Made by a program: the position numbers and the translations under genes
In this document: positions 48,947 through 58,117 of the stretch, piece by piece
Numbering within the stretch: the stretch's first letter is position 1
Layout: the number at the start of each line of letters is the position of its first letter
Notes under the pieces: model-generated
The model's input: the letters and a program-made list of their open reading frames with translations, nothing else
Databases searched by the model: none
What the model was told of the DNA's origin: nothing
Assembly (NCBI RefSeq): GCF_002027705.1
Contig: NZ_MBTG01000024.1
Location: 29,511-93,510 of the forward strand
Source: Paenibacillus ferrarius
Lineage (GTDB): Bacteria > Bacillota > Bacilli > Paenibacillales > NBRC-103111
Length of the DNA stretch: 64,000 nt
Direction of reading: 5' to 3'

Positions 48947-50266
48947 TTAGGCTTGATTAAATTGCGGCAAAAAAGCTTTGTTCTCAGCAAGTATTTCATC
49001 CAGCAAAGGTTTCGCAATATCGACAGAGCCTACCAGAGGATGAATCGTCAGCGCCTGCAGGGCAGCGTTGTAGTCGCCTTTTACAGCCGCTTCGACAGCC
49101 AGCTCTTCGTATGCTTTCACGATTTGCAGAAGGCCTCTAATCTTCGGATTCATCGGCGTTGTAATCTGTACCGGTTTCGGACCGTCCGAACTGATCACAC
49201 AGTTTACTTCGATGGAAGCATCGTCTGGCAAGCTTGGAATCGTGCCGTTATTTCTAACGTTTACAATTTGAACGTCTTTCTTGTTGTTGTACATCGAGGA
49301 GATCAAATTGAGCGCTGCTTCGGAGTAATAAGCACCTCCGCGCTGCTCTAACTGCTTAGGCTTAACCGCAAGCTCGGGATCTTTGTACAGCTCAAACAGC
49401 TCGGTTTCCACTTTTTTGACGATTTCCGCTCTAGTTCCCTTAGTAGCGACTTCTTCCAGCTGCTTCTTAAGCATTTTTTCTTTCATGTAGAAATAGCGGT
49501 GGTAGCCGCATGGAAGAGCGCCGAGCGACTGGATGAACTCTTGATCCCAAGAGAATCCCGGGATATTTTGCATCGTAAATTTGCTTTCCCCTGATGCTTT
49601 GAACAAAATATCGTCTGTACGGTCTTCCCCATCGACGAAAATTTTGGTCGTCCAGTTCAAATGATTGATACCGACCATTTCGATATCGATCTTGGAGACA
49701 TCCACTTCCATCAGGCTGGCAATTTGCATTTTGGTTTCGATTGGCAGATTGCATAGCCCGACTGTACGCACGTTGGAGTACTTCAATACCGCTTCGGTCA
49801 CCATGCCGGCCGGATTCGTAAAGTTGACCAGGAACGCGTTGGGCGCAAGTTCTTCCATATCTTTGCAAATATCCAGAATGACTGGAATGGTACGCAAGCC
49901 TTTGGCAAAGCCGCCTGCACCTGTTGTTTCTTGACCGATACAATTATATTTAAGCGGAATCCGTTCATCGCGGCCCCGCGCTTCCAAGAGGCCTACACGC
50001 ATTTGTGTCGTTACGAAATCGGCATCGCGAATTGCCTCGCGACGATCAAACGTGAGGTGCAGATTAATCGGCACGTTCGCCTTTTCCAGCATCCGCTTCG
50101 CCAGATTACCTACGATTTCAAGCTTCTCTCGCCCTGCTTCGATGTCAACTAAGTACAAATCTTTTACTGGCAGTTCCTCATAACGCTTAATAAACCCTTC
50201 AATTAATTCTGGGGTATATGAGGACCCTCCGCCAATAACTGCTATTTTCAAATGTGGTTTTTTCAT
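48947..50266 (-). CDS. 6-phospho-beta-glucosidase-like enzyme, glycoside hydrolase family 4
   Basis: The 439-residue NAD- and metal-dependent hydrolase has IGGGSSYTPELIEG at the N-terminus for NAD, C172-N173 in GLCNLP and H202 in GINHLNW as the metal ligands of GH4. The catalytic Tyr region GGAYYSEAAL is also present. It cleaves 6-phospho-beta-glucosides (LicH/ChbF relatives). Its start overlaps the kinase gene stop by 4 bp. The gene ends an operon with an ABC importer instead of a PTS, which usually supplies phosphorylated substrate. The exact sugar is unknown. Confidence 0.9.
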   Translation of the reverse strand: MKKPHLKIAVIGGGSSYTPELIEGFIKRYEELPVKDLYLVDIEAGREKLEIVGNLAKRMLEKANVPINLHLTFDRREAIRDADFVTTQMRVGLLEARGRDERIPLKYNCIGQETTGAGGFAKGLRTIPVILDICKDMEELAPNAFLVNFTNPAGMVTEAVLKYSNVRTVGLCNLPIETKMQIASLMEVDVSKIDIEMVGINHLNWTTKIFVDGEDRTDDILFKASGESKFTMQNIPGFSWDQEFIQSLGALPCGYHRYFYMKEKMLKKQLEEVATKGTRAEIVKKVETELFELYKDPELAVKPKQLEQRGGAYYSEAALNLISSMYNNKKDVQIVNVRNNGTIPSLPDDASIEVNCVISSDGPKPVQITTPMNPKIRGLLQIVKAYEELAVEAAVKGDYNAALQALTIHPLVGSVDIAKPLLDEILAENKAFLPQFNQA

Positions 50267-51255
50267 TGTTCATATCCTCCATTTACACTAAATTGCCGGT
50301 GCGTCTCTTCTGTCGTTGGAATCTGCAAATGGTCCATGGCTAGCAGAATCGAGCCATACACCGGCGCCATCTCCGGAATAATCAATTCAACGCTCGGATT
50401 CTCAAGCTCCAAAGTTTTCCGTAATTCTTCAAGAAGATAAGGACTGCGCCCCTTCTGAATGACACTGCCAACAAGCACGATAGGTATGGTTTGATCCTCT
50501 AAACCGCCAAGCTTGCGTATAACGGCATTTCCCGTAATGCCCAGCTCTTGACCTGCTTCTTTCAGCAAGCGAATAGCGAGCAAATCCCCTTCATCCGCTG
50601 CTTCATGCAAGGCGATTGTTAATCTACCTTCCCGAATTTGATAGATTTCACGATCTAAGAAATCATCAATGAGAGCTTCCATGGTAGGGAAGCCGAAGTA
50701 TTGAAGCAGCTTTTGCGGCAAAATCGAGGGAATTTCTCGACCCTCCCACGACCTGACAGCCGCTCTGAACATCGTCGTTGCCATATAGTTCCCTCCGAGA
50801 TTGTCGCCGAACAAGTAACCGACTCCTCCGACCTGAACCGTCACACCAGCTTCATTCCGACCAGCCGCATTCGTCCCGCTGCCGCAGATGAGCACGACAC
50901 CGACATTGCGAACACTGCCAGTTCGCAGTCCCTCCATCGTATCCGACACCAAATCCCAGGGTGCCAAAGGAATTTGCGAGATGGCCTGACGCACAATTTT
51001 GTAATCCCGCTCTCGGTCTAACCCTGCCAAGCCATATTGAGTAAACGCAATATCGGAATAAGTCAACTTCGCCGCTTGCAGCGCTAAATCAATCGACTCC
51101 TTGATATGCATGGCAGCTTTATCGATGCCGATCACTTGATGATTGCATGACCCGGATATACCGCTGCCGACTTTGTCGCCATGGCTATTCACAATGACCG
51201 CATATGTTTTGGAACCACCGCCATCGACACCGAGAATATAGGTATCGCCGCTCAT
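50263..51255 (-). CDS. BadF/BadG-type sugar kinase (N-acetylglucosamine kinase-like)
   Basis: The 330-residue ASKHA kinase starts YILGVDGGGSKTYAVI and has LICGSGTNAAGR, GVGYLFGDNLGG and a C-terminal VLVGSVIQKGR. These are signatures of BadF/BadG/BcrA/BcrD kinases that include glucosamine and GlcNAc kinases. I chose ATG 51255 with GGAGGTG upstream, overlapping the permease stop by 4 bp. It lies between an ABC importer and a GH4 6-phosphoglycosidase, so it may phosphorylate the imported sugar before hydrolysis. That order is inferred. Confidence 0.85.
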   Translation of the reverse strand: MSGDTYILGVDGGGSKTYAVIVNSHGDKVGSGISGSCNHQVIGIDKAAMHIKESIDLALQAAKLTYSDIAFTQYGLAGLDRERDYKIVRQAISQIPLAPWDLVSDTMEGLRTGSVRNVGVVLICGSGTNAAGRNEAGVTVQVGGVGYLFGDNLGGNYMATTMFRAAVRSWEGREIPSILPQKLLQYFGFPTMEALIDDFLDREIYQIREGRLTIALHEAADEGDLLAIRLLKEAGQELGITGNAVIRKLGGLEDQTIPIVLVGSVIQKGRSPYLLEELRKTLELENPSVELIIPEMAPVYGSILLAMDHLQIPTTEETHRQFSVNGGYEQ

Positions 51256-52175
51256 TCTTTCACACCTCCGGCCGTTACGCCTCCGATAATGTATTTGTAC
51301 AGGAACAACGAAATAATGACGGGAGGCAATGAAGCTAGGAATCCTCCTGCTGTCATAGCACCCCAATCAATGCTGTGCTTGCCGACAAATTCAGCGATCA
51401 TGACTGGCAATGTTTTGGACGCATAGGTTTGGGTGAAAGCATTCGCAAAAAGGAATTCATCCCAAGCATTCAAAAAGGCAAAAATAGCTGTCGCCGCAAT
51501 CCCCGGCATGGATAATGGCAAAATAATGCGAAACATCGTGCGAAGTCTATTGCAGCCGTCCACATAAGAGGCCTCTTCCAGCTCCTTGGGGATCGTCTGA
51601 AAATATCCAGCTAGAAGCCATACGACGTAAGGCAAGCTGAACGATGTATAAGAGAAAACCAAAGCCCAGACAGAATCAAGCAGCGGCGGCGTTTGGAATA
51701 AGACAATTCCGGTGAAGGGAATGTCGATCTTAATACCATCGCGAATGATGATGTAAAGCGGCGTAATAATACTAATGGATGGCATGATTTGCACAGCCAA
51801 TACAACGAACAATCCCGTTTTGCGAAACGGAAATTTAATGCGAGAGAACGCGTATGCCGCAAATACACCGACGAAGATAGAGATCAACGTAACCAGCACG
51901 GATACGACAACGCTGTTTTTTAACGCACTGGCAAATACAGCCGCATTGCTGCCTGTGAGCAAGCCGATATAGTTTTTCAACGTTGGCGCATGCGGGAAAA
52001 TATGCCCATTGATAAGTTCAATTTCTAGGGACAACGAGGATGAGAACAAGTATACGAAAGGGCCGAGCGTACAAATCGTCAATATAATCAAGCCAAGCCA
52101 TAAATAAAACGGCGAAAATAAATCGGTACTGGAGGCCTTGAACAACTGCTTCCATTTCTTATTTTTCGGTTGCAT
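51252..52175 (-). CDS. ABC sugar transporter permease, MalG type
   Basis: The 307-residue permease has six membrane helices and the EAA loop ELEEASYVDGCNRLRTM near residue 200. It works with the other permease and the lipoprotein to import a carbohydrate. The ATPase is not encoded here and is probably shared (MsmK-like). GGAGGTGAAAG precedes the ATG. The stop overlaps the kinase start. Confidence 0.94.
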   Translation of the reverse strand: MQPKNKKWKQLFKASSTDLFSPFYLWLGLIILTICTLGPFVYLFSSSLSLEIELINGHIFPHAPTLKNYIGLLTGSNAAVFASALKNSVVVSVLVTLISIFVGVFAAYAFSRIKFPFRKTGLFVVLAVQIMPSISIITPLYIIIRDGIKIDIPFTGIVLFQTPPLLDSVWALVFSYTSFSLPYVVWLLAGYFQTIPKELEEASYVDGCNRLRTMFRIILPLSMPGIAATAIFAFLNAWDEFLFANAFTQTYASKTLPVMIAEFVGKHSIDWGAMTAGGFLASLPPVIISLFLYKYIIGGVTAGGVKE

Positions 52176-52193
52176 GCTTTCACCTCCGAGCAG

Positions 52194-53102
52194 CTAGTCT
52201 TCTTTTTTATTCAGCAAACGTATATAAATGATAGCCAGTATAAGAATGACGATCGAAGTCATCCACGCCATGGCCGATGCCTTTCCGAGAAAGAAATAGC
52301 GAAATGCATTATTAAAGGTTAAGTAAGAAACGGAAGTGGTCGCATCTCCGGTGAAAACCGTCAGTACATCGTATACTTTAAAAGCACCCATTGTCCGCAG
52401 GACGAGAGCCATCATTAATGAAGGGATAAGTTGCGGAATAGTAATAGAACGAATTTTCTTCCAGAAGCCTGCTCCATCAAGCATTGCCGCTTCGTATAAA
52501 TCAGAGGAAATAGACTGCAGTCCCGCTAGTAAAATAATCGTAATAAAAGGCGTCATTTTCCAAACGTCTGCAAGGACGACGAAATAAATCAAATGACTGG
52601 AATCAGCCAGCCAAACCGGATTCACATCCGGAGCAAGGAGATGAAGCTGGTGCAAGATTACCGTTAAGCCCCCGTAATTAGGCGTTAGGATCCATTGCCA
52701 CGTCAGACCGTTAACCAACGTCAACAATGCCCAAGGGATAATGATAATCGCTCTAAAAAACGATCTTCCCTTAAAAGTCTGATTCAGCAGGAGTGCGCTA
52801 ACAAAGCCAAAAAACAGTTCCAACACAACGGATAATAATGTGAATATTAGCGTTCGATTCATCGAAATTTGGAAATCGGCGCTTTTCAGAACATCCAAAT
52901 AGTTTTTGAACCCGACAAAATAAGAGCCTGAGCCGTCCATCGGATTGTAATGATAGAAGCTCCAAACGACTGTTTGATAGACAGGAAAAACAAATGTTTT
53001 TACTAGTAAATACGCAGTAGGCAAAATGAATAAAAGCGCCAATAGCACGTTTTTCTGATCATGATTTAACGCCTTTTTTTTGCTGTTGAAGGTTTTATTC
53101 AT
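52194..53102 (-). CDS. ABC sugar transporter permease, MalF type
   Basis: The 302-residue permease has about six helices and the EAA loop DLYEAAMLDGAGFWKKIR. It is the partner of the MalG-type permease, 18 bp upstream of it. GGGAGGATCT precedes the ATG. The N-terminus KALNHDQKNVLLALLF is typical of the MsmF/MalF family. Confidence 0.94.
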   Translation of the reverse strand: MNKTFNSKKKALNHDQKNVLLALLFILPTAYLLVKTFVFPVYQTVVWSFYHYNPMDGSGSYFVGFKNYLDVLKSADFQISMNRTLIFTLLSVVLELFFGFVSALLLNQTFKGRSFFRAIIIIPWALLTLVNGLTWQWILTPNYGGLTVILHQLHLLAPDVNPVWLADSSHLIYFVVLADVWKMTPFITIILLAGLQSISSDLYEAAMLDGAGFWKKIRSITIPQLIPSLMMALVLRTMGAFKVYDVLTVFTGDATTSVSYLTFNNAFRYFFLGKASAMAWMTSIVILILAIIYIRLLNKKED

Positions 53103-53170
53103 AGATCCTCCCTATGGAGAATTGTACGGGCAGCCCTCTCTCAGAGAGCACGCCCGCTCAATCTCGTTTA

Positions 53171-54535
53171 TCATTTTGTAGATTCAGCAATCGCTTTCTC
53201 GATTTTCTGAGCAGCATCATTCAATGCGTCTTCCGGTGTCTTTTTGCCTAATAGTGCCTCATGCAGATCTGCTGCCAAAATGTCGGACCAGTTGACATAA
53301 CCAGGTGCATTCGGACGATCGTGGCCGTATTTATATTGTTCAGAAATTTTTCCAATCGTTTTGGTCGAATCCGCCGCGATAAGCTCTGGATCTGTGTACA
53401 AGCTTTGCAGAACCGGATATTGCCCTTCAATTTTAAACTCGTCCAGTTGATATTCTTTTTCGCCAACCCATTTCAGGAAAGCCAAAGCTGCCTGCTTGTG
53501 CTTGCTGCTCTTCATTAGAGCTAAGCCCTCAGAGCCTGTTACAGCGGAAGAAACGACATTTCCTTGACCAGGCATTAATCCGACGTCCGTCTTATTCACC
53601 ACATTGGATTTGGCCGGGTCATTCAAATCCGGATAACGGCCCTCCCAAGCGCTGATCATCGCCAGCTTGCCAGCCGAGAATGCACGCGTAACATCTTCTT
53701 CTGACCACTGGAGACTTGCAGGATCAACGGTTTTATCTTTATTAAGGATATCAACCATATATTTAAGCGCGTCTAGAGCGCCGCCTTTATTGAAGGATGG
53801 CTTGCCGTCTTTATCGAAGAATTGACCGCCAAACGCATAGGCCAAGCTGACATAATCCGTAATTAAAGCCTCGGACTGTTTCCAAGACCAACCCGATGCA
53901 TAGATGCCATTAGCCGTAAGTTTCTTGGAAGCCTCGCGGAACTCGTCATACGTTTTGGGAGCATGATCGATGCCTGCTTTGGTCAAAAGCTCCTTGTTCC
54001 AGTAGAAATGCTTCGTTCCGGAATACCAAGGCATAGCCACGAGATGTCCATTATAGGAAACTGAACTAAGGGACGATTGCGTAAATTGACTTTGTACTTC
54101 TTTAGGAACGACATTCGTTAAGTCTTCAGCCAGATTTCCTTTGAAAAATTGTCCCGCCCATATCGTATCCATTTCCACAACATCAAGATCTGCGGAGTTC
54201 GACATCGCGGAGATCGTGATTTTGGAATATAAGGAGTTATAGTCGACACCCATAATATTAACTTTAATTCCCGTCTTATCCGTGAATTTCTTCACCATAT
54301 CGACACGTGGACTTTCTGCGCCCTTGGATACCGCCCAAAGCACATTAATCTCTTGACCCTTCAACGAGGCATCGCTCGTTTTGCTCCAATCCAGCACGTT
54401 CGCAGCCTGTGTGGCTCCGCCATTCCCTTTGTCTGTACTTTTGGCAGGAGTTCCAGCATCAGGTGTACCCGAACAACCAGCCAGCAGCACCAAACTCATC
54501 GCAGTAACCGTCAACACTTTCCATTCTTTCTTCAT
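53171..54535 (-). CDS. ABC transporter sugar-binding lipoprotein
   Basis: The 454-residue extracellular lipoprotein has signal peptide MKKEWKVLTVTAMSLVLLAGC with lipobox LAGC (Cys21), a Gly/Thr-rich linker, then a type I solute-binding fold (SBP_bac_1). Segments typical of the family are INVLWAVSKG, VDVVEMDTIWAGQF-like DLDVVEMDT, and DPELIAADST near the end. It is the first gene of the operon and should set specificity. GGAGGTGTACGT precedes the ATG. Two GntR-type operators lie upstream, within 250 bp. Confidence 0.94.
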   Translation of the reverse strand: MKKEWKVLTVTAMSLVLLAGCSGTPDAGTPAKSTDKGNGGATQAANVLDWSKTSDASLKGQEINVLWAVSKGAESPRVDMVKKFTDKTGIKVNIMGVDYNSLYSKITISAMSNSADLDVVEMDTIWAGQFFKGNLAEDLTNVVPKEVQSQFTQSSLSSVSYNGHLVAMPWYSGTKHFYWNKELLTKAGIDHAPKTYDEFREASKKLTANGIYASGWSWKQSEALITDYVSLAYAFGGQFFDKDGKPSFNKGGALDALKYMVDILNKDKTVDPASLQWSEEDVTRAFSAGKLAMISAWEGRYPDLNDPAKSNVVNKTDVGLMPGQGNVVSSAVTGSEGLALMKSSKHKQAALAFLKWVGEKEYQLDEFKIEGQYPVLQSLYTDPELIAADSTKTIGKISEQYKYGHDRPNAPGYVNWSDILAADLHEALLGKKTPEDALNDAAQKIEKAIAESTK

Positions 54536-54650
54536 ACGTACACCTCCGAATGTTATTATTGCCCATTTTGATTTCTAATCGGTAAATGACAAGGAAAAAC
54601 ACTAAACGGCGATGAGCACTTCCCTCGACCAACACAAATTCACTAAATTC

Positions 54651-54670
54651 ATATTGTTGTTATTACAAAT
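54651..54670. promoter_or_regulatory. GntR-type operator 1, sugar operon side
   Basis: ATATTGTTGTTATTACAAAT, in an AATTC...TTA context. It is nearly identical to the sites at 54758 and 55007 (core TTGT-n-ACAA). It lies about 115 bp before the binding-protein gene. Confidence 0.75.
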
Positions 54671-54757
54671 TTACCCAGTATGCTTCTCTAATTTTGAAGT
54701 TCCCCCCGAAATTTTTTCTCAGCAGCCTTGAAATCTTGATATAAATCGGTATAATTC

Positions 54758-54777
54758 ATATCGTTGTAGTAACAAAT
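54758..54777. promoter_or_regulatory. GntR-type operator 2, middle
   Basis: ATATCGTTGTAGTAACAAAT, with AATTC upstream and TTA downstream like site 1. Placed between the divergent genes, it may act on both directions. Confidence 0.75.
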
Positions 54778-55006
54778 TTAGATACAAATTTTCTTGTAAT
54801 TTGGCTGCCTTGATAAATCGAGTATAGTATGGTTCGAAAAATGTGTCAACAATAATCACATAAATTATTTTATGAAAATAATGAAAACGGTGTCTTTACT
54901 GGTTTTTTTGAGTTAATGTCATGTTTCATAACATTAACACCTCTTATTTCATGGATATATGCCTGAATCACGATAAATGATCCATTTTTAACAATTTCTT
55001 TAAATC

Positions 55007-55026
55007 ATATTGTTGTTGTAACAAAT
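55007..55026. promoter_or_regulatory. GntR-type operator 3, overlapping the regulator promoter
   Basis: ATATTGTTGTTGTAACAAAT. It covers the -35 element of the regulator gene, which suggests autorepression. The rest of the 542-bp intergenic region (54536-55077) is AT-rich and has no coding frame. Confidence 0.75.
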
Positions 55027-55039
55027 ATCATGGTATGAT
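55010..55039 (+). promoter_or_regulatory. Likely promoter of the GntR/UTRA gene
   Basis: TTGTTG (55010-55015), 18-bp spacer, TATGAT (55034-55039), then GGAGG before the ATG at 55078. The -35 lies inside operator 3. Confidence 0.5.
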
Positions 55040-55077
55040 ATGAACAATACGTTTATATTCGGAGGTTATTCTTCATC

Positions 55078-55794
55078 ATGAAAAAAGATGGCATTGCGCT
55101 TTATTATACAGTCAAGGAAAAGCTTCACGAAATGATTGAAGATGGGAACTACGCGCCAGGGCAGCAGTTGCCGACAGAATCAGATCTTTGCGAGAAATTC
55201 GGCGTAAGCCGCACGACGATTCGACTGGCATTAAATCAACTCAAATTAGAGGGACACATTTATCAAATCCAAGGTAAAGGCACTTTTGTCTCTTTACCCA
55301 AAATCGAGCAATCGGTCGCTCCCTATCGCAGCTTCAAAGAGCATTTAAAAGGCCGCGGCCAACAAATTGAAACAAAGGTGGTCGAACTTACCGTCGTTTC
55401 TGCGGACAAGCGTCTCGCCAAAAAGCTGCAAATCTCTGAGCAGGATGCCGTCTTCCGGCTTGAGCGAATTCGCTATGCAGATGGTCTTCCCTTGCTGTTC
55501 TCCATCACCTATATTCCCTGGAAGGTTACCCCAGGACTTACGAAGGAAGAGTGCTCTGGTTCGCTGTATGAATTAATTAGAAACAAATTCTCCATCCAGC
55601 TGTCGCATTGCGCAGAATCCATCGAACCCATTTTACTCGATGAGACCATCTCAAAGCATTTGGATGCCCCCATTGGCGCACCTACCTTTCTGCTAAATAC
55701 AGTTACGTACTCGACGGATAATATCCCCGTAGAATATTCACATGAAATATTCAGAGGAGACCGTGCGAAGTTTACCTTCGAGCGCAAGCTTTAA
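55078..55794 (+). CDS. GntR-family regulator with UTRA domain
   Basis: The 238-residue regulator has an N-terminal winged helix (YTVKEKLHEMIEDG...CEKFGVSRTTIRLALNQL, residues ~10-75) and a C-terminal UTRA ligand-binding domain. It is of the HutC/NagR subfamily, which senses a phosphorylated sugar such as GlcN6P or glucose-6P-type ligands. It is divergent from the ABC/kinase/GH4 operon and next to three matching operators, so local repression lifted by a sugar phosphate is likely. A perfect-stem terminator follows. Confidence 0.93.
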   Translation: MKKDGIALYYTVKEKLHEMIEDGNYAPGQQLPTESDLCEKFGVSRTTIRLALNQLKLEGHIYQIQGKGTFVSLPKIEQSVAPYRSFKEHLKGRGQQIETKVVELTVVSADKRLAKKLQISEQDAVFRLERIRYADGLPLLFSITYIPWKVTPGLTKEECSGSLYELIRNKFSIQLSHCAESIEPILLDETISKHLDAPIGAPTFLLNTVTYSTDNIPVEYSHEIFRGDRAKFTFERKL

Positions 55795-55803
55795 TGGATT
55801 GAA

Positions 55804-55836
55804 CGACAAAAAGCCCTTACGCAGGGCTTTTTGTCG
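55804..55836 (+). terminator. Terminator of the GntR gene
   Basis: A 13-bp perfect stem, CGACAAAAAGCCC with GGGCTTTTTGTCG, has a 7-nt loop and lies 9 bp after the stop. The T5 in the second arm acts as the tract. Confidence 0.9.
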
Positions 55837-55902
55837 TATATCGGGGGCAGAGAGATGGCAGGCTCGGCTGACATTTGCGCAGATGACCTGCGAATAAATA
55901 TT

Positions 55903-55931
55903 TTTACAAATTCTCAACTTTTATATATAAT
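55903..55931 (+). promoter_or_regulatory. Sigma-A promoter of the ars operon
   Basis: TTTACA (55903-55908), 17-bp spacer, TATAAT (55926-55931). An AT-rich stretch follows to 55955 (CAAATAATTATATACTAATC) and probably holds the ArsR operator, but no clear palindrome can be fixed. Confidence 0.65.
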
Positions 55932-56007
55932 CAAATAATTATATACTAATCACATATCCAAGCTGGCACAAACACTTTCATTCTATTTATATAAAGGAGG
56001 AAAAAGT

Positions 56008-56331
56008 TTGATAGAAATCGAGAAGTTATCGGATGTCTGCAAGCTGCTCGGGGATAAAATGAGACTGACGATTCTTTCCCTTCTGCAGGAACGCGAGCTA
56101 TGCGTTTATGAGCTTGTTGAGATTCTGCAAACGAGTCAACCCAATGTGAGTCAGCATATGCGAAAGCTCAAAGATGGCGGTTTGGTGAAAGAAGCCAAGA
56201 AAGGCCAATGGGTATTTTATTCGCTGAATATTGGTGATAAACCATATTTGCATGAGTTATTTCAACACCTCCCTTCCAAGAAGAAGGAAGTGGATGCAGT
56301 TTCATGTGAAAAGCTTAATTGTTGCGACTAG
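56008..56331 (+). CDS. arsR: ArsR-family arsenic-responsive repressor
   Basis: The 107-residue winged-helix repressor starts at TTG 56008 with AAAGGAGGAAAAAG upstream. Helices ELCVYELVEILQTSQPNVSQHMRKL form the DNA-binding region. The classical CxCxxC metal site reads C32-V-Y-E-L-V, so only one of its cysteines is kept. A C-terminal cluster C100, C105, C106 (CEKLNCC) could bind As(III), as in some ArsR proteins with C-terminal sites. It is first in arsR-arsB-arsC, 10 bp before arsB. Confidence 0.9.
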   Translation: MIEIEKLSDVCKLLGDKMRLTILSLLQERELCVYELVEILQTSQPNVSQHMRKLKDGGLVKEAKKGQWVFYSLNIGDKPYLHELFQHLPSKKKEVDAVSCEKLNCCD

Positions 56332-56340
56332 GAGGAAGTC

Positions 56341-57636
56341 ATGGTTTTTTTAGCAATCAGTATTTTCTTGCTTACACTCTTTTTTGTCATCTGGCAGCCC
56401 AAAGGCTTAAGTATCGGATGGTCTGCTTCAGCAGGTGCCATTCTCGCCCTTCTTTGCCAGGTTGTTAGTCTTCAAGATGTTGTTACGGTAACAGGCATCG
56501 TTTGGAATGCTACCTTGGCTTTTGTGGGAATCATCCTGATCTCCCTCATCCTCGACAGCATAGGATTCTTCGAATGGGCAGCTTTGCATATGGCACGTCT
56601 GGCCAAAGGAAACGGCAAAGTCATGTTCGTCTATGTCGTTCTGCTCGGGGCAGCCGTTTCAGCCCTTTTCGCGAATGATGGCGCTGCGCTGATTCTGACT
56701 CCCATCGTCCTAGCTATGGCGAGAGCGTTAAAATTGCCCAATCCGATGATCCTTCCGTTCATTATGGCTAGCGGGTTTATTGCAGATACAGCGTCTCTTC
56801 CATTCACAGTGAGCAACTTGGTGAACATCGTATCGGCTGACTTTTTCGGGATTGATTTTGCTACGTATGCGAGCCGAATGGTTGTTACCAGTCTCTTCTC
56901 CCTCATTGCAAGCTTACTAGTTCTATTTGTCTATTTCAGGAAAGATATCCCTTCCCAGTTCGAAGTTTCTGAGCTGAAACGTCCAGCAGACGCCATCAAA
57001 GATGTGCAGCTTTTCCGCTTGTCATGGTTAATTCTGATTATCCTGTTAGCTGCGTATTTCATTAGTGGTTTTATTAAAATCCCGGTTTCATTCATTGCCT
57101 TGACCGCGGCCTTTTTCTTCATTCTCATCGCCCGCTCCAGCAAAGCCATTGAAACGAAAAAGATTATCAAAGATGCGCCCTGGACGGTCGTCATTTTCTC
57201 CATTGGCATGTACGTTGTCGTATATGGCTTGAAAAACGCCGGTTTAACGGACGTTCTCGGAGAATTGATTACTTACATTTCTGGAAAAGGGCTCTTTGCA
57301 GCCACCGTAGGCATGGGCTTCATCGCGGCGATTCTCTCCTCGGTCATGAACAACCTGCCGACTGTTTTAATTGATGCTTTGGCCATCCAAGGCACGCAGG
57401 CAGAAGGTGTTTTACGTGAAGCCCTCATTTACGCCAATGTTATCGGCTCGGATTTGGGACCCAAAATCACTCCGATCGGCTCGCTTGCGACCTTGTTATG
57501 GCTGCATGTTTTGTCCAAAAAAGGCTTAAAAATCACGTGGGGCGCTTATTTTAAAATGGGTATCGTGCTTACGGTTCCTACTTTGTTTATTACATTAGTC
57601 GGCTTGTATATATGGTTGCTGATAGTTTCATCATGA
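56341..57636 (+). CDS. arsB: Arsenite efflux permease ArsB
   Basis: The 431-residue integral membrane protein has about twelve helices. The central FANDGAALILTPIVLAMA and PFIMASGFIADTASLPF segments match the ArsB/ArsB-NhaD arsenite/H+ antiporter family. It exports arsenite and antimonite. AGGAGGAAG precedes the ATG. No arsA ATPase is present, so it should work alone on the proton-motive force. Confidence 0.93.
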   Translation: MVFLAISIFLLTLFFVIWQPKGLSIGWSASAGAILALLCQVVSLQDVVTVTGIVWNATLAFVGIILISLILDSIGFFEWAALHMARLAKGNGKVMFVYVVLLGAAVSALFANDGAALILTPIVLAMARALKLPNPMILPFIMASGFIADTASLPFTVSNLVNIVSADFFGIDFATYASRMVVTSLFSLIASLLVLFVYFRKDIPSQFEVSELKRPADAIKDVQLFRLSWLILIILLAAYFISGFIKIPVSFIALTAAFFFILIARSSKAIETKKIIKDAPWTVVIFSIGMYVVVYGLKNAGLTDVLGELITYISGKGLFAATVGMGFIAAILSSVMNNLPTVLIDALAIQGTQAEGVLREALIYANVIGSDLGPKITPIGSLATLLWLHVLSKKGLKITWGAYFKMGIVLTVPTLFITLVGLYIWLLIVSS

Positions 57637-57664
57637 TTCGATAATTCGATAAGGGGATGTTCAT

Positions 57665-58087
57665 ATGAACAAAAAAGTTGTCTATTTTCTTTGCACAGGA
57701 AATTCATGCCGGAGTCAAATAGCAGATGGGTATTTAAAAGCTTTGGGCAGTGATAAATACGAAGTAAAAAGTGCGGGTCTGGAAGCCCATGGTTTAAATC
57801 CCAGAGCTGTTGCCGCGATGAAGGAAGATGGCCTTGATATTTCACACCATACTTCGGACGTCATTAACCCTGAGATTCTAAGCCAAGCCGATTACATCAT
57901 TACATTATGCGGTCATGCCAGCGACAACTGTCCTGTTGTCCATAATGCCAAGGCAGAACGTTGGCACTGGGGCTTTGACGATCCTGCCAAGGCCGTGGGA
58001 ACAGAAGAACAAATTACCGCACAGTTCAGAGAAGTCCGCGATGCCATTAAGCGGCGAATCGAACAATTTGTTAACGAAGGCAACTAG
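57665..58087 (+). CDS. arsC: Thioredoxin-coupled arsenate reductase
   Basis: The 140-residue low-molecular-weight phosphatase-fold enzyme reduces arsenate to arsenite. C10-TGNSC15-R is the P-loop, and C82 and C89 (LCGHASDNC) form the relay, matching B. subtilis ArsC (Cys10, Cys82, Cys89). So it belongs to the thioredoxin-dependent class. AAGGGGATG precedes the ATG. It closes the operon; arsenite product leaves by ArsB. Confidence 0.96.
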   Translation: MNKKVVYFLCTGNSCRSQIADGYLKALGSDKYEVKSAGLEAHGLNPRAVAAMKEDGLDISHHTSDVINPEILSQADYIITLCGHASDNCPVVHNAKAERWHWGFDDPAKAVGTEEQITAQFREVRDAIKRRIEQFVNEGN

Positions 58088-58117
58088 CTATTATTAGATG
58101 GAAGACATATCGCCATG

